64,000 bases of DNA from an uncultured Erythrobacter sp. (GTDB lineage Bacteria; Pseudomonadota; Alphaproteobacteria; Sphingomonadales; Sphingomonadaceae), in assembly GCA_947502815.1 (NCBI GenBank), contig CANNBH010000001.1, positions 1,956,818 through 2,020,817 on the forward strand, in the 5' to 3' direction. Positions 50,260 to 58,637 of this stretch are shown here, in pieces. The notes beneath the pieces were generated by a model. That model did not search any database. It worked only from the letters and a program-made list of their open reading frames with translations, and was not told the origin of the DNA. Within the stretch, counting starts at the first letter, position 1, and each line of letters opens with the position of its first letter. Both the position numbers and the translations under genes were made by a program.

Positions 50260-51258
50260 CTAAGAGCCTAAATCGCCAGGTAGCAAAGCCAGAAGCGCAA
50301 AGCTCGCCAACCAATGCTCCCCCATGTAGTCCCCCTCAACTTGGGGAATGGCGGTGTTCAGATGGCTACGCGCCCTCGCCTCCATCAACGCAGACGCGGC
50401 GCTCGGCCCAGTCACGCGATCGATCGAACGAAGGCACCATGCACGGCTGAGATTTAGGCCGTCGAGATGGGCAATTTTCCCATCGCTGCGATCAGAAACG
50501 GTTGCTGGATGGCATTCCCGCTCTATCCAACCATTGGAAATCACAAGATTTTCAAACCATATTGCGAAAGCAGCAGGTTCCATCACGCGGCTCATCAACA
50601 AAGCTGCGATTAGGACCGGCGACAGAAACTCGTCTCCGCCCGGTTCCCAGCCCGAATATGCCGTTTTCTGCGCGAATGCACCCAGCGACCATGCATCGAT
50701 GTCCGACACCAATTGCGTGTCGCGTTCCTCCGCCCATTCGCGGGCCAAGACCAAGGAAAACGCGGAATTTGCATGGGTGCCAACGGTTATGGGATAGGTC
50801 AGTATCGGCAAATAGTCGCCAAATCGCTGCGCAAAGGCACGCGCCAATGGCTCTAGCAAAGCCGCCCATTGGCGGTCTGAATGGCGTGCGGCTTCGTGAT
50901 GGAGATACAGCAGCCATCCCCAACCATATGGCCGCTCAAAACCCCGAGAGCTGGGGCGATTGATATAATCCAACTCCGCCGCGAGCTTTTCCGCCGTAAA
51001 GGTCTCGGTTGCCAAATCGTCAATGCGGACGGCTTCCTGCGTGTCAGGGTAAAGTCGCCTGATTGTGAGCAATGCCCACCAGGAATGAACACAGGAATGC
51101 CAATCAAAACTGCCGAAAAAGACCGGGTGCAAGGCGCGCGGCGATTGCGCATCGGCATCGCTGGCCAAAACATGGTCCAGCTTATTCGGATATTCCTGCG
51201 TCACATGGCCGAGCGCGAGCCGGGCGAATTTGCGGGCCATCTCTTGAGTCAATTCCAC
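50260..51258 (-). CDS. DUF2891 protein
   Basis: A 332-residue soluble protein of the DUF2891 family, with the characteristic HPVFFGSFDWHSCVHSWWAL, RPYGWGWLLYLH, and the late MGEHWLASFALLAL. The family is helical, like an (alpha/alpha) barrel, but no activity is established. I start at GTG 51258 (MELTQEMARKFARLAL), which overlaps the end of the upstream gene by ten bases; the open frame further upstream has no similarity. Last gene of the oxoprolinase operon, so an enzymatic step near 5-oxoproline or a related lactam is a reasonable guess. Confidence 0.87.
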   Translation of the reverse strand: MELTQEMARKFARLALGHVTQEYPNKLDHVLASDADAQSPRALHPVFFGSFDWHSCVHSWWALLTIRRLYPDTQEAVRIDDLATETFTAEKLAAELDYINRPSSRGFERPYGWGWLLYLHHEAARHSDRQWAALLEPLARAFAQRFGDYLPILTYPITVGTHANSAFSLVLAREWAEERDTQLVSDIDAWSLGAFAQKTAYSGWEPGGDEFLSPVLIAALLMSRVMEPAAFAIWFENLVISNGWIERECHPATVSDRSDGKIAHLDGLNLSRAWCLRSIDRVTGPSAASALMEARARSHLNTAIPQVEGDYMGEHWLASFALLALLPGDLGS

Positions 51259-52199
51259 AGCAAGAACGCTCCGACATAAATGATCACAACGTTGCACACC
51301 CAAAGTGGAATTGCCGTCCAGACCTGTTGGCGGATCACGGCGTTCTGATCTTTCAGCTCCAGCAAAGCAGCAGGCACAATGTTGAAATTGGCGGCCATCG
51401 GAGTGAGCAAAGTCCCGCAAAACCCCGCCAGCATCCCGACCGCGCCAATAACAGCCGGATTGCCGCCATAGCCCTCTACCAAGAGCGGTATTCCAATGGC
51501 GGCAGCCATCACGGGGAATGCGGCAAAGGCATTGCCCATGATCATCGTGAACAAAGCCATGCCGAGAGCGAAGACGACGACAGTTAGGAACACGCTGCCC
51601 TCGGGTATCGCGGATCCAGCCGCACCGCCGATGATCTCACCAACCCCAGCCAGCGCAAACACCGCCCCAAGCGCAGCGAGCATCTGCGGCAGGATTGCAG
51701 CCCAACCGATGGAGTCCAGCAGTCTGCGCCCCTCCTCTGCTGGGGCAAGCAAGGGAGGCTTGAGCCAGACCACAGCCGCGATCAACGCTATCACAACGCC
51801 AACTCCAAATAGGATCAGCGTTTCACGTCGCGCCTCGAACAATCCAGTCTCCGCCAAGGCAGTATAATTGTAGAGCAGAGTACCCAACACCGCCGTTATC
51901 GGAACAATTAATGCTGGAACAAACAATTGGTTGCCGTATTTTTCTGACAAACTTTCTCGCTGTGACACGCTTGTGGTTTCGGGATCGCTCCGCTTAAGCC
52001 CGCCTACGCCCGCTATCGCCACCATGGAAAGGACAAGAATGCCATTGGCGAGATCGCTAAGATGGGTTCCTAAGAAGATACTGATCGCAATCAGGCCCCA
52101 AAAGGCGGCGTTCCCATAAAGTCGGTTTCGTATGCTCAGCAAAGACCAAACAGCGAAAAAGGCGCCGGCGAGAAAGTAGAGCCACTCATACGTAATCAT
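51249..52199 (-). CDS. DUF979 membrane protein, permease component
   Basis: A 316-residue inner-membrane protein with about nine hydrophobic segments; the GNAFAAFPVMAAAIGIPLLV and GTLLTPMAANFNIVPAALLELKDQ are family marks of DUF979. DUF969 and DUF979 proteins are almost always encoded side by side and together resemble a split transporter. Start ATG 52199 overlaps the end of the DUF969 gene by four bases (ATGA). Being in one operon with 5-oxoprolinase suggests import of 5-oxoproline. The transport role is inferred. Confidence 0.88.
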   Translation of the reverse strand: MITYEWLYFLAGAFFAVWSLLSIRNRLYGNAAFWGLIAISIFLGTHLSDLANGILVLSMVAIAGVGGLKRSDPETTSVSQRESLSEKYGNQLFVPALIVPITAVLGTLLYNYTALAETGLFEARRETLILFGVGVVIALIAAVVWLKPPLLAPAEEGRRLLDSIGWAAILPQMLAALGAVFALAGVGEIIGGAAGSAIPEGSVFLTVVVFALGMALFTMIMGNAFAAFPVMAAAIGIPLLVEGYGGNPAVIGAVGMLAGFCGTLLTPMAANFNIVPAALLELKDQNAVIRQQVWTAIPLWVCNVVIIYVGAFLLWN

Positions 52200-52888
52200 G
52201 ATGCGCGCCCTCCCTCAGCTTGTCTGACCCGGCCAAGCCGCCGGTCCAGCGATGTGATCCGCCAGCTATGTATGAAGAAAGCGCAGATCGCAGTTGGGAT
52301 CGCCCAAACGGACAGCTCAAGCGGTGTCAGAGGATAGCCATAACTCTCAAAAACACCTTGAATCAATAGTATAGAAGCTATTGCGAAGAAAATATCTTCG
52401 CCAAAGAAAAGGCCGACATTGTCTGTCGCTGCTGACATCGCCAAAACCTTCTCGCGATCCCCTTCGGCCAATGCGCCATGCGACTTTTCCGCTGCCGCTT
52501 CAGCCATGGGAGCAACAAGAGGGCGCACAGCCTGCGGGTGCCCGCCGATATCTTTCATACCCAAGGCGGCAGTTATCTGCCTGAACAAGAGGTAGATCAC
52601 GAGCAATTTGCCCATCGTTGCGCCGCGGACACTTTCGATCACAGCGCGCGCGCGCTGCTGCAACCCGTGCCGCTCCAACAAACCGATAACTGGCAAAATT
52701 ATCCAAGTTACAGATATATAGCGGTTATCATTAAAAGCTTTTCCTAAGGCTTCTATCACCGCGACAAGGTCAAGCCCGGCAAGCAGCCCGGTGGCAAGGG
52801 CCGCGCTAACCACAACCAGCAGAGGATTAAACCGCAGAGCAAAGCCAGCTACGACCAGAGCGATACCCAAAAGAGGCCAATAGTTCAT
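52196..52888 (-). CDS. DUF969 membrane protein, permease component
   Basis: A 230-residue membrane protein with about six hydrophobic segments; WIILPVIGLLERHGLQQRA, RQITAALGMKDIGGHPQAVRP-type and ATDNVGLFFGEDIFF stretches are typical of DUF969. It begins directly after the stop of the oxoprolinase gene (TGA then ATG, GAGG nine bases ahead) and overlaps DUF979 by four bases, so translation of all three is coupled. With DUF979 it probably forms one transporter. Confidence 0.88.
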   Translation of the reverse strand: MNYWPLLGIALVVAGFALRFNPLLVVVSAALATGLLAGLDLVAVIEALGKAFNDNRYISVTWIILPVIGLLERHGLQQRARAVIESVRGATMGKLLVIYLLFRQITAALGMKDIGGHPQAVRPLVAPMAEAAAEKSHGALAEGDREKVLAMSAATDNVGLFFGEDIFFAIASILLIQGVFESYGYPLTPLELSVWAIPTAICAFFIHSWRITSLDRRLGRVRQAEGGRAS

Positions 52889-55800
52889 TCAATTTACCTC
52901 TTTTTCGCAGCGACCATATCCGCCGCCGCCCGGCGTCAGGATAACGAATGTGTCACCGTTCTGCATCTCGGCTGAACCCGTAGCACCGATCTCATCGCGT
53001 GATCCATTGGCGCGTTCCACCCAATTGCGACCGCCCTTTGCATCACGTCCGCCATTGATCCCGCAGGGCGGTATGGCGCGGCGGTTGGCGAGCATGTTGG
53101 CCCGCATTGGCTCAAGAAACGTAATGCGCCGTTCAACACCGTCGCCGCCGCTGAGCCACCCTTGCCCGCCAGATCCGTGCCGAATTGCAAAGCTGTCTAA
53201 TCGGACTGGAAAACGCGTTTCCAGAATTTCTGGATCAGTAAGGCGGCTGTTCGTCATGTGCGTTTGCACGGCGCTGGTCCCATCGTGATCTGGCCCAGCC
53301 CCCGAGCCGCCGCAGATCGTTTCGTAATATTGATAACTTTCATTGCCAAACGTGAAGTTGTTCATGGTGCCTTGGCTGGGTGCAAGCTGGCCTGTTGCGG
53401 CGAACAGAGCGTCTGTGACCGCTTGGCTTGTTTCAACATTGCCTGCGACAACGGCCGCTCCCGGATGTGGGTTCAGCATCGATCCTATCGGCACAATCAA
53501 ATCGACGGGGCGCAAGCATCCGTCATTCATTGGGATCGCATCATCAATCAACGTGCGTAAGACATAGAGCGCCGCTGCGCGTGTTATCGACCGGGGCGCG
53601 TTGAAATTGTCGGGCAGTTGATCGCTGGTTCCGGTAAAATCAAACACGGCGCTGCGGGTTTTCTTGTCGATACGGATGGCGACAGAAATGTGCGCTCCAT
53701 TGTCCATTGGATAGGTGAAGGTGCCATCATCCAAGCGCCCAAGCAGGCGGCGCACGCTCTCTTCGGCGTTGGCAATGACGTGCTCCATATAGGCCGCCAC
53801 GATCTCTCTGCCCTGCTCTCGGGCTGCACCGCCAAGCAGTTCGGCCCCGCGGGTGCACGCAGCCAGTTGGGCGCGCAAATCCGAAATATTGCGATCAGGG
53901 TTTCGGGCCGGATAAGTGGCCGAGCGCAACACTTCGCGCACAGCCGCTTCTTGAAACACTCCAGCATCGACCAACAGGAGGTTGTCGATCAGTACCCCCT
54001 CCTCTTCAATCGTTCGGCTCTCGGGCGGCATAGAACCGGGAGCGATACCGCCGATATCGGCGTGGTGCCCGCGCGCGGCGAAAAAGGCATCGGGCGCGGC
54101 GCCTTCTTCATCGTAGAAGACAGGAACGATCACAGTGATATCGGGCAAGTGAGTGCCGCCGCGATAGGGATCGTTGAGCACATAGGCATCGCCGCGCCGA
54201 AACCCGCGCCCATCCCTTGCATCGCCGCGCGCTTCGATCACCCGGGCTATGCTGTCACCCATCGATCCCAAGTGCACGGGAATATGTGGCGCATTGGCGA
54301 TCAAAGCCCCATCTGCATCAAACACAGCGCAGGAAAAATCCAGCCGCTCTTTGATATTCACAGACGTGGCCGTGGATTGCAGCACAACGCCCATTTCCTC
54401 TGCAATCGCCATGAACAGGTTGTTGAATATCTCTAGCCTGACCGGGTCCACATCGGTGCCGATCGCGCGGTCTCTTTTCAAAGGGGTTGCGCGCGTCAGG
54501 ATGAGGCTGCCCTCATCGGCCAATTCAGCCTGCCACCCCTGTTCAATCACTGTGGTTGATCCAGAGTCGATGACCAAGGCCGGGCCAAAGACCTGCTCGC
54601 CCATTTCCATCGCGCTACGTTCAATCGTGCGCCAATCGCCGGATGGCTCCATGCCTGATGGCGACGGCTGTGCTTGTGCCATGCCCAACCCGCCCGATAG
54701 GCCAATCGCCTCGACACTCAACGCTTCGACAATGATCGCGGCGAATTCGTCGGTATATCCGTATCGTTGGCGGTGAAGCACGCGAAAATTGACGTCCATC
54801 GCTGCCGGCGCCTCACATGCGACTGTGATGACGGAATCGCTCCCCTCAAATCGCAATCTCGCCTGAGGATTGAGCGTAATTCCGCTTTCATCAATATCCT
54901 GCGCGATCAACGCCGCGCGGGCTTCACTCTCCAAAACTGAAAGCACTTGCGCAAAATCTTCGCTCAGCGGCTGAACCAGGCTCACTTCGCGGATTGCCTT
55001 CACCGGGGCCAATCCGATTCCAAACGCCGACAAGATGCCAGCGAGTGGGTGGACCAGCACAGTTTCCATGCCCAGCCCATCGGCCACCTTGCAAGCATGC
55101 TGCCCGCCAGCCCCGCCAAAGCAAGCAAGCGCGTAGGCCGTCACATCATAACCGCGCGCGACCGAAATTTTGCGAATGGCGTTGGCCATGTTGTCGACTG
55201 CGATGGCTAGGAAGCCCTCAGCAATTTCATCCAGCGGTTTTGCTTCGGGCAGTGAGGCCGCAACCCCCTCCAATGCAGCGCGAGCAGCCGCGCGGTCCAA
55301 CGGCTCATCACCGCCGGGGCCAAATACACTGGGGAAGAACGCGGGATCAATCCGGCCAAGGAACAGATTGCAATCTGTCACTGTGAGAGGCCCGCCTTTG
55401 CGATAGCAGGCCGGCCCCGGATCAGCGCCCGCGCTTTCTGGTCCTACCCGGTACCGCGCCCCATCAAAGGAGCAAATTGAACCTCCACCCGCCGCGACGG
55501 TGTTGATCTGCATCATTGGCGCCGCCACCCGAACGCCGGCGACGACGCTGTCTCCTGTCAGCTCAAATTGACCGGCATAGTGCGCAACATCGGTGCTGGT
55601 CCCGCCCATATCGAAGCCAATGATTTTGGAATGCCCTAATGGCTCACAGGCGGCGACCATCCCGACTACCCCGCCAGCGGGACCGGACAGGATTGCATCT
55701 TTGCCCCGAAACGCACCGACTTCGGCCAGCCCGCCATTGGATTGCATAAACCGCAGCCGGTCAGCTCCGGGCAGCGCCGATCGCAAAGTGTCGGTGTATC

Positions 55801-56455
55801 GACGTAGAACGGGAGAAAGATAAGCGTCCACGACACTTGTATCGCCGCGCGGGATCAATTTGATGAGCGGGGCGACTTCGTGGCTGGTGCTCACCTGTGA
55901 AAAGCCCAGCTCTCGCGCGATTGCAGACAACCTGCGTTCGTGATCGCGATATTTCCAACCGTGCACCAGTACGATTGCAATCGCATCGAACCCTTCATCG
56001 CGAAGCGCCGCAAACTGTGCGCGAGCATCCGCCTCGTCCAATTGAGTGAGCACAGTGCCATCGACGCCGACACGCTCAGCAATCTCCACCACCCGTGACG
56101 GCAGTTGTTCGGGAAGGATGATATGCCGTGCAAAAATTTCGGGCCGTGCTTGAGTGCCAATGCGCAACGCATCGGCAAAACCTTGCGTAATGGCCAGCGC
56201 CACACGCTCCCCCTTACGCTCCAGCAAAGCGTTGGTGGCGACCGTGGTCCCAATCCGCAGTTCTGCGATCGGCGCAGTGGCATTTCCCCCTTCGTCACCC
56301 TCCATCAAGCGCCGCACCGCCTCGCTGGCGGCGTCAGGATAGTGATCGGGATTTTCGGACAGCAACTTGTCAGTGAGCAAGCGCCCGTCAGGGGTCAGGG
56401 CAACGACATCTGTAAAGGTTCCACCGCGATCAATTGCAAAGCGCCAGCCGTTCAT
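52889..56455 (-). CDS. 5-oxoprolinase, fused HyuA-HyuB form
   Basis: A 1188-residue ATP-dependent 5-oxoprolinase, opening the lactam of 5-oxo-L-proline to glutamate. The HyuA half has the sugar-kinase-like FAIDRGGTFTDVVAL, AYLSPVLRRY, and GFDMGGTSTDVAHY; the HyuB half begins near LEIFNNLFMAIAEEMG, with the metal-binding HHADIGGIAPGSMPP. The fused arrangement is that of the eukaryotic-type and many bacterial enzymes. Start ATG 56455 (MNGWRFAIDRGG); the open upstream extension lacks similarity. First gene of the operon with the DUF969-DUF979 permease pair and DUF2891. A hydantoinase activity is the alternative. Confidence 0.9.
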   Translation of the reverse strand: MNGWRFAIDRGGTFTDVVALTPDGRLLTDKLLSENPDHYPDAASEAVRRLMEGDEGGNATAPIAELRIGTTVATNALLERKGERVALAITQGFADALRIGTQARPEIFARHIILPEQLPSRVVEIAERVGVDGTVLTQLDEADARAQFAALRDEGFDAIAIVLVHGWKYRDHERRLSAIARELGFSQVSTSHEVAPLIKLIPRGDTSVVDAYLSPVLRRYTDTLRSALPGADRLRFMQSNGGLAEVGAFRGKDAILSGPAGGVVGMVAACEPLGHSKIIGFDMGGTSTDVAHYAGQFELTGDSVVAGVRVAAPMMQINTVAAGGGSICSFDGARYRVGPESAGADPGPACYRKGGPLTVTDCNLFLGRIDPAFFPSVFGPGGDEPLDRAAARAALEGVAASLPEAKPLDEIAEGFLAIAVDNMANAIRKISVARGYDVTAYALACFGGAGGQHACKVADGLGMETVLVHPLAGILSAFGIGLAPVKAIREVSLVQPLSEDFAQVLSVLESEARAALIAQDIDESGITLNPQARLRFEGSDSVITVACEAPAAMDVNFRVLHRQRYGYTDEFAAIIVEALSVEAIGLSGGLGMAQAQPSPSGMEPSGDWRTIERSAMEMGEQVFGPALVIDSGSTTVIEQGWQAELADEGSLILTRATPLKRDRAIGTDVDPVRLEIFNNLFMAIAEEMGVVLQSTATSVNIKERLDFSCAVFDADGALIANAPHIPVHLGSMGDSIARVIEARGDARDGRGFRRGDAYVLNDPYRGGTHLPDITVIVPVFYDEEGAAPDAFFAARGHHADIGGIAPGSMPPESRTIEEEGVLIDNLLLVDAGVFQEAAVREVLRSATYPARNPDRNISDLRAQLAACTRGAELLGGAAREQGREIVAAYMEHVIANAEESVRRLLGRLDDGTFTYPMDNGAHISVAIRIDKKTRSAVFDFTGTSDQLPDNFNAPRSITRAAALYVLRTLIDDAIPMNDGCLRPVDLIVPIGSMLNPHPGAAVVAGNVETSQAVTDALFAATGQLAPSQGTMNNFTFGNESYQYYETICGGSGAGPDHDGTSAVQTHMTNSRLTDPEILETRFPVRLDSFAIRHGSGGQGWLSGGDGVERRITFLEPMRANMLANRRAIPPCGINGGRDAKGGRNWVERANGSRDEIGATGSAEMQNGDTFVILTPGGGGYGRCEKEVN

Positions 56456-56664
56456 ATGCGGTCGAATGTCCTTATACAGGTCGATCAATGCTGGGCCGAT
56501 TCTGGAGCTTGGCCTGCACTTTGATCCTTCTTTGCAAGAGCGGAGTCTGCGGTCAATTGACCGGCGAGAATAGTCGGGGAAGTCCGCCAACCGCCAAATT
56601 GAGAGGTTGCTTTCCCAATCAACATTGGCTGAGAGCGTCGGTGAGGAATTTGAACGGGAGTATT

Positions 56665-57462
56665 ATGACAATGGCTGACTACGAAGCGATCCGTATGGAG
56701 CGATCAGGTAACGTGGCGAAACTTACGCTTAACAAGCCCGAGCGGCTGAACGCGTGCGCCCCGGCCATGGCTGATGAAATTTTCGCCGCGATCCGTGATT
56801 TGGGCGATGCGCGAGCCTTGCTCATAACTGGCGAGGGCCGGGCCTTTTGTTCGGGTGCGGATTTGGCTGGCGGACGCAATGGAGATTCCGCAGTCTCTGG
56901 AGGAGATCGCTCCTACACCGTGCTTCAGCAGAGCTATAACCCAATGATGGCGGCTCTTTGGAACCTGCCAATTCCTGTCGTTACCGCGGTGAATGGTCCT
57001 GCCGCTGGCATTGGCTGTTCAATCGCACTGGCCGGGGATTTCGTTATCTCGGGCAAGAGCGGTTATTTCCTCCAAGCCTTTGTCAATATCGGTCTGGTGC
57101 CTGATGGCGGATCAAGTTGGATACTACCAAGGCTTGCGGGCCTTGCACAGGCTACGCGAATGATGATGCTGGGTGAACGCATTCATGGCGAAGAAGCTGA
57201 GCGTATCGGCCTGATCACTAAATGCGTGGAAGATGACACCCTGTCTGATGAAGCAAATGCCATCGCCGAAAGGCTCGCATCAGGTCCAACAGTCGCCCTC
57301 GCCCGGATGAAAGCCAACTTGCGAGGCGGACTGCAGACCGACCTGAACACTGCCCTACAAATGGAAGCGGAAGGGCAGCGCATTGCCGGATCAACCGAAG
57401 ATGCCCGCGAAGGTGGGAAATCCTTCCTCGAAAAACGCAAACCCGTTTTCAAAGGCCGTTAA
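56665..57462 (+). CDS. Enoyl-CoA hydratase/isomerase
   Basis: A 265-residue crotonase-fold enzyme. The oxyanion-hole segments are AFCSGADLAGG and GPAAGIGCSIALAGD, and the acid lies in LVPDGGSSWILPRL: Asp here, as in PaaG-type isomerases, rather than Glu as in classic hydratases. The substrate is some acyl-CoA; no fatty-acid or phenylacetate genes are adjacent. ATG 56665 with GGGAG four bases ahead is preferred over ATG 56671; the open frame reaching back to 56434 overlaps the divergent oxoprolinase gene and shows no similarity. Confidence 0.88.
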   Translation: MTMADYEAIRMERSGNVAKLTLNKPERLNACAPAMADEIFAAIRDLGDARALLITGEGRAFCSGADLAGGRNGDSAVSGGDRSYTVLQQSYNPMMAALWNLPIPVVTAVNGPAAGIGCSIALAGDFVISGKSGYFLQAFVNIGLVPDGGSSWILPRLAGLAQATRMMMLGERIHGEEAERIGLITKCVEDDTLSDEANAIAERLASGPTVALARMKANLRGGLQTDLNTALQMEAEGQRIAGSTEDAREGGKSFLEKRKPVFKGR

Positions 57463-57566
57463 TTTTCTTGATCTGGGCGCGGTTTGGCTAGCCGTAACCG
57501 CGCCGCGCCCATTCACGCGCTTCAAGGCAAGCGGGTCAGAACACTTCTGCAGTTCGAAGGCTGAGT

Positions 57567-58361
57567 TTAAACTAGGCGCTTTGCCCTTAAACCGGGTGGC
57601 GGGGGGTCCTGAGGAGGGCCAGCGAAAGACTGCGCCACGTCCATCCAACGCCGCGCATTCGCGCCCGTCACCTCAAGAGATGTGTCGGCAATATTGCGAC
57701 ATTGCGTGACAACTTGGCAGAATTCTAACGCTGCCCCTTCGATCCGTTCTGCTTCGCTGTCTTCACCCAGAATTTGTGCCGCACCGGTTGGCAATGTGAG
57801 CACAAGCTGCGGCACTGGCTGAGGCGGTTCTTCGCCCCGGTTTTTGAATGTCCAACCATAGGTGTTGAGGCCCAGAACTACGATATTGGCAATCGCATCG
57901 CTTGGCGGTCGATCCTCTCCCAATTCATCATAGATGGCCTGTGCATGGGACCAAGTTTCCATTAGCCGAGCGGTGATTGACGATCGCGCGCTCATACTCG
58001 GGCCGGCCCAGGCAACCCGGTGCTTCGGATCGGTTTGGGCAAAGGCATCGGCCAATTCCGGATAGAATTGCCCCCAAGCCGACAGCAATTCAGCCCCGCT
58101 CAGTCCCCCGGTTTGCTCTTTCTCAAAGTCCCGAAAATTCAATCCTCGCGATGCCGCAACTGATTTTATAAAGGTGCCAAAGCCGTCGGGATCTTTGAGC
58201 GATGTAAACGCTGCCTTGTTCCAGACATGCAAATGGCGCAAAATCTCATCGATGCTCCACCCCTTAAAGCCGGTGGAGCGAGTAAAATCCTGGTCTTCCA
58301 AACTGGCGAGCAGATCGTTCAATTGATCACAGATTGTGCGGAAATCTTCGGCCTGTTGCAT
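57567..58361 (-). CDS. TIGR03084-type DinB/maleylpyruvate isomerase-like protein
   Basis: A 264-residue protein. The front GFKGWSIDEILRHLHVWNKAA and middle ARLMETWSHAQAIYDELG supply the His residues (HLH, WSH) of the DinB-like metal site found in mycothiol-dependent maleylpyruvate isomerases and TIGR03084. The rest has a C-terminal beta part that could be the partner domain. Thiol cofactor and substrate are unknown, since alphaproteobacteria lack mycothiol. Start ATG 58361, with GAGAGAG upstream. It converges with the enoyl-CoA hydratase gene and diverges from the helicase. Confidence 0.8.
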   Translation of the reverse strand: MQQAEDFRTICDQLNDLLASLEDQDFTRSTGFKGWSIDEILRHLHVWNKAAFTSLKDPDGFGTFIKSVAASRGLNFRDFEKEQTGGLSGAELLSAWGQFYPELADAFAQTDPKHRVAWAGPSMSARSSITARLMETWSHAQAIYDELGEDRPPSDAIANIVVLGLNTYGWTFKNRGEEPPQPVPQLVLTLPTGAAQILGEDSEAERIEGAALEFCQVVTQCRNIADTSLEVTGANARRWMDVAQSFAGPPQDPPPPGLRAKRLV

Positions 58362-58637
58362 TGCATCTCTCTCACATAAGTCCATCTGTGTGCTGCCCGA
58401 CTATGCTACGATGGGCAAGCCAGCACCGATTATGTTTGCGTGGGGCGTCACAAGTAAGCTAGTGGCCCGGCCAATTGGAGCTTCGAGCTCCTTCGGGCCT
58501 CTATCCACATGCCCACTTTGCACAATTTGACGCGTGACCTTTGCAGCGAAACCGCAAGGAACGGCGCGACCTTCTGGCAATGCCCTGTTTTCCTTGCGGC
58601 ACATTTGCGCCGCTTCATCAAGATTTGAAACCGTCCT

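Noticed and set aside
53618..54436. 272-codon plus-strand frame opposite the oxoprolinase gene
   Set aside because: Antisense to a continuous 1188-residue enzyme whose motifs run through this region.
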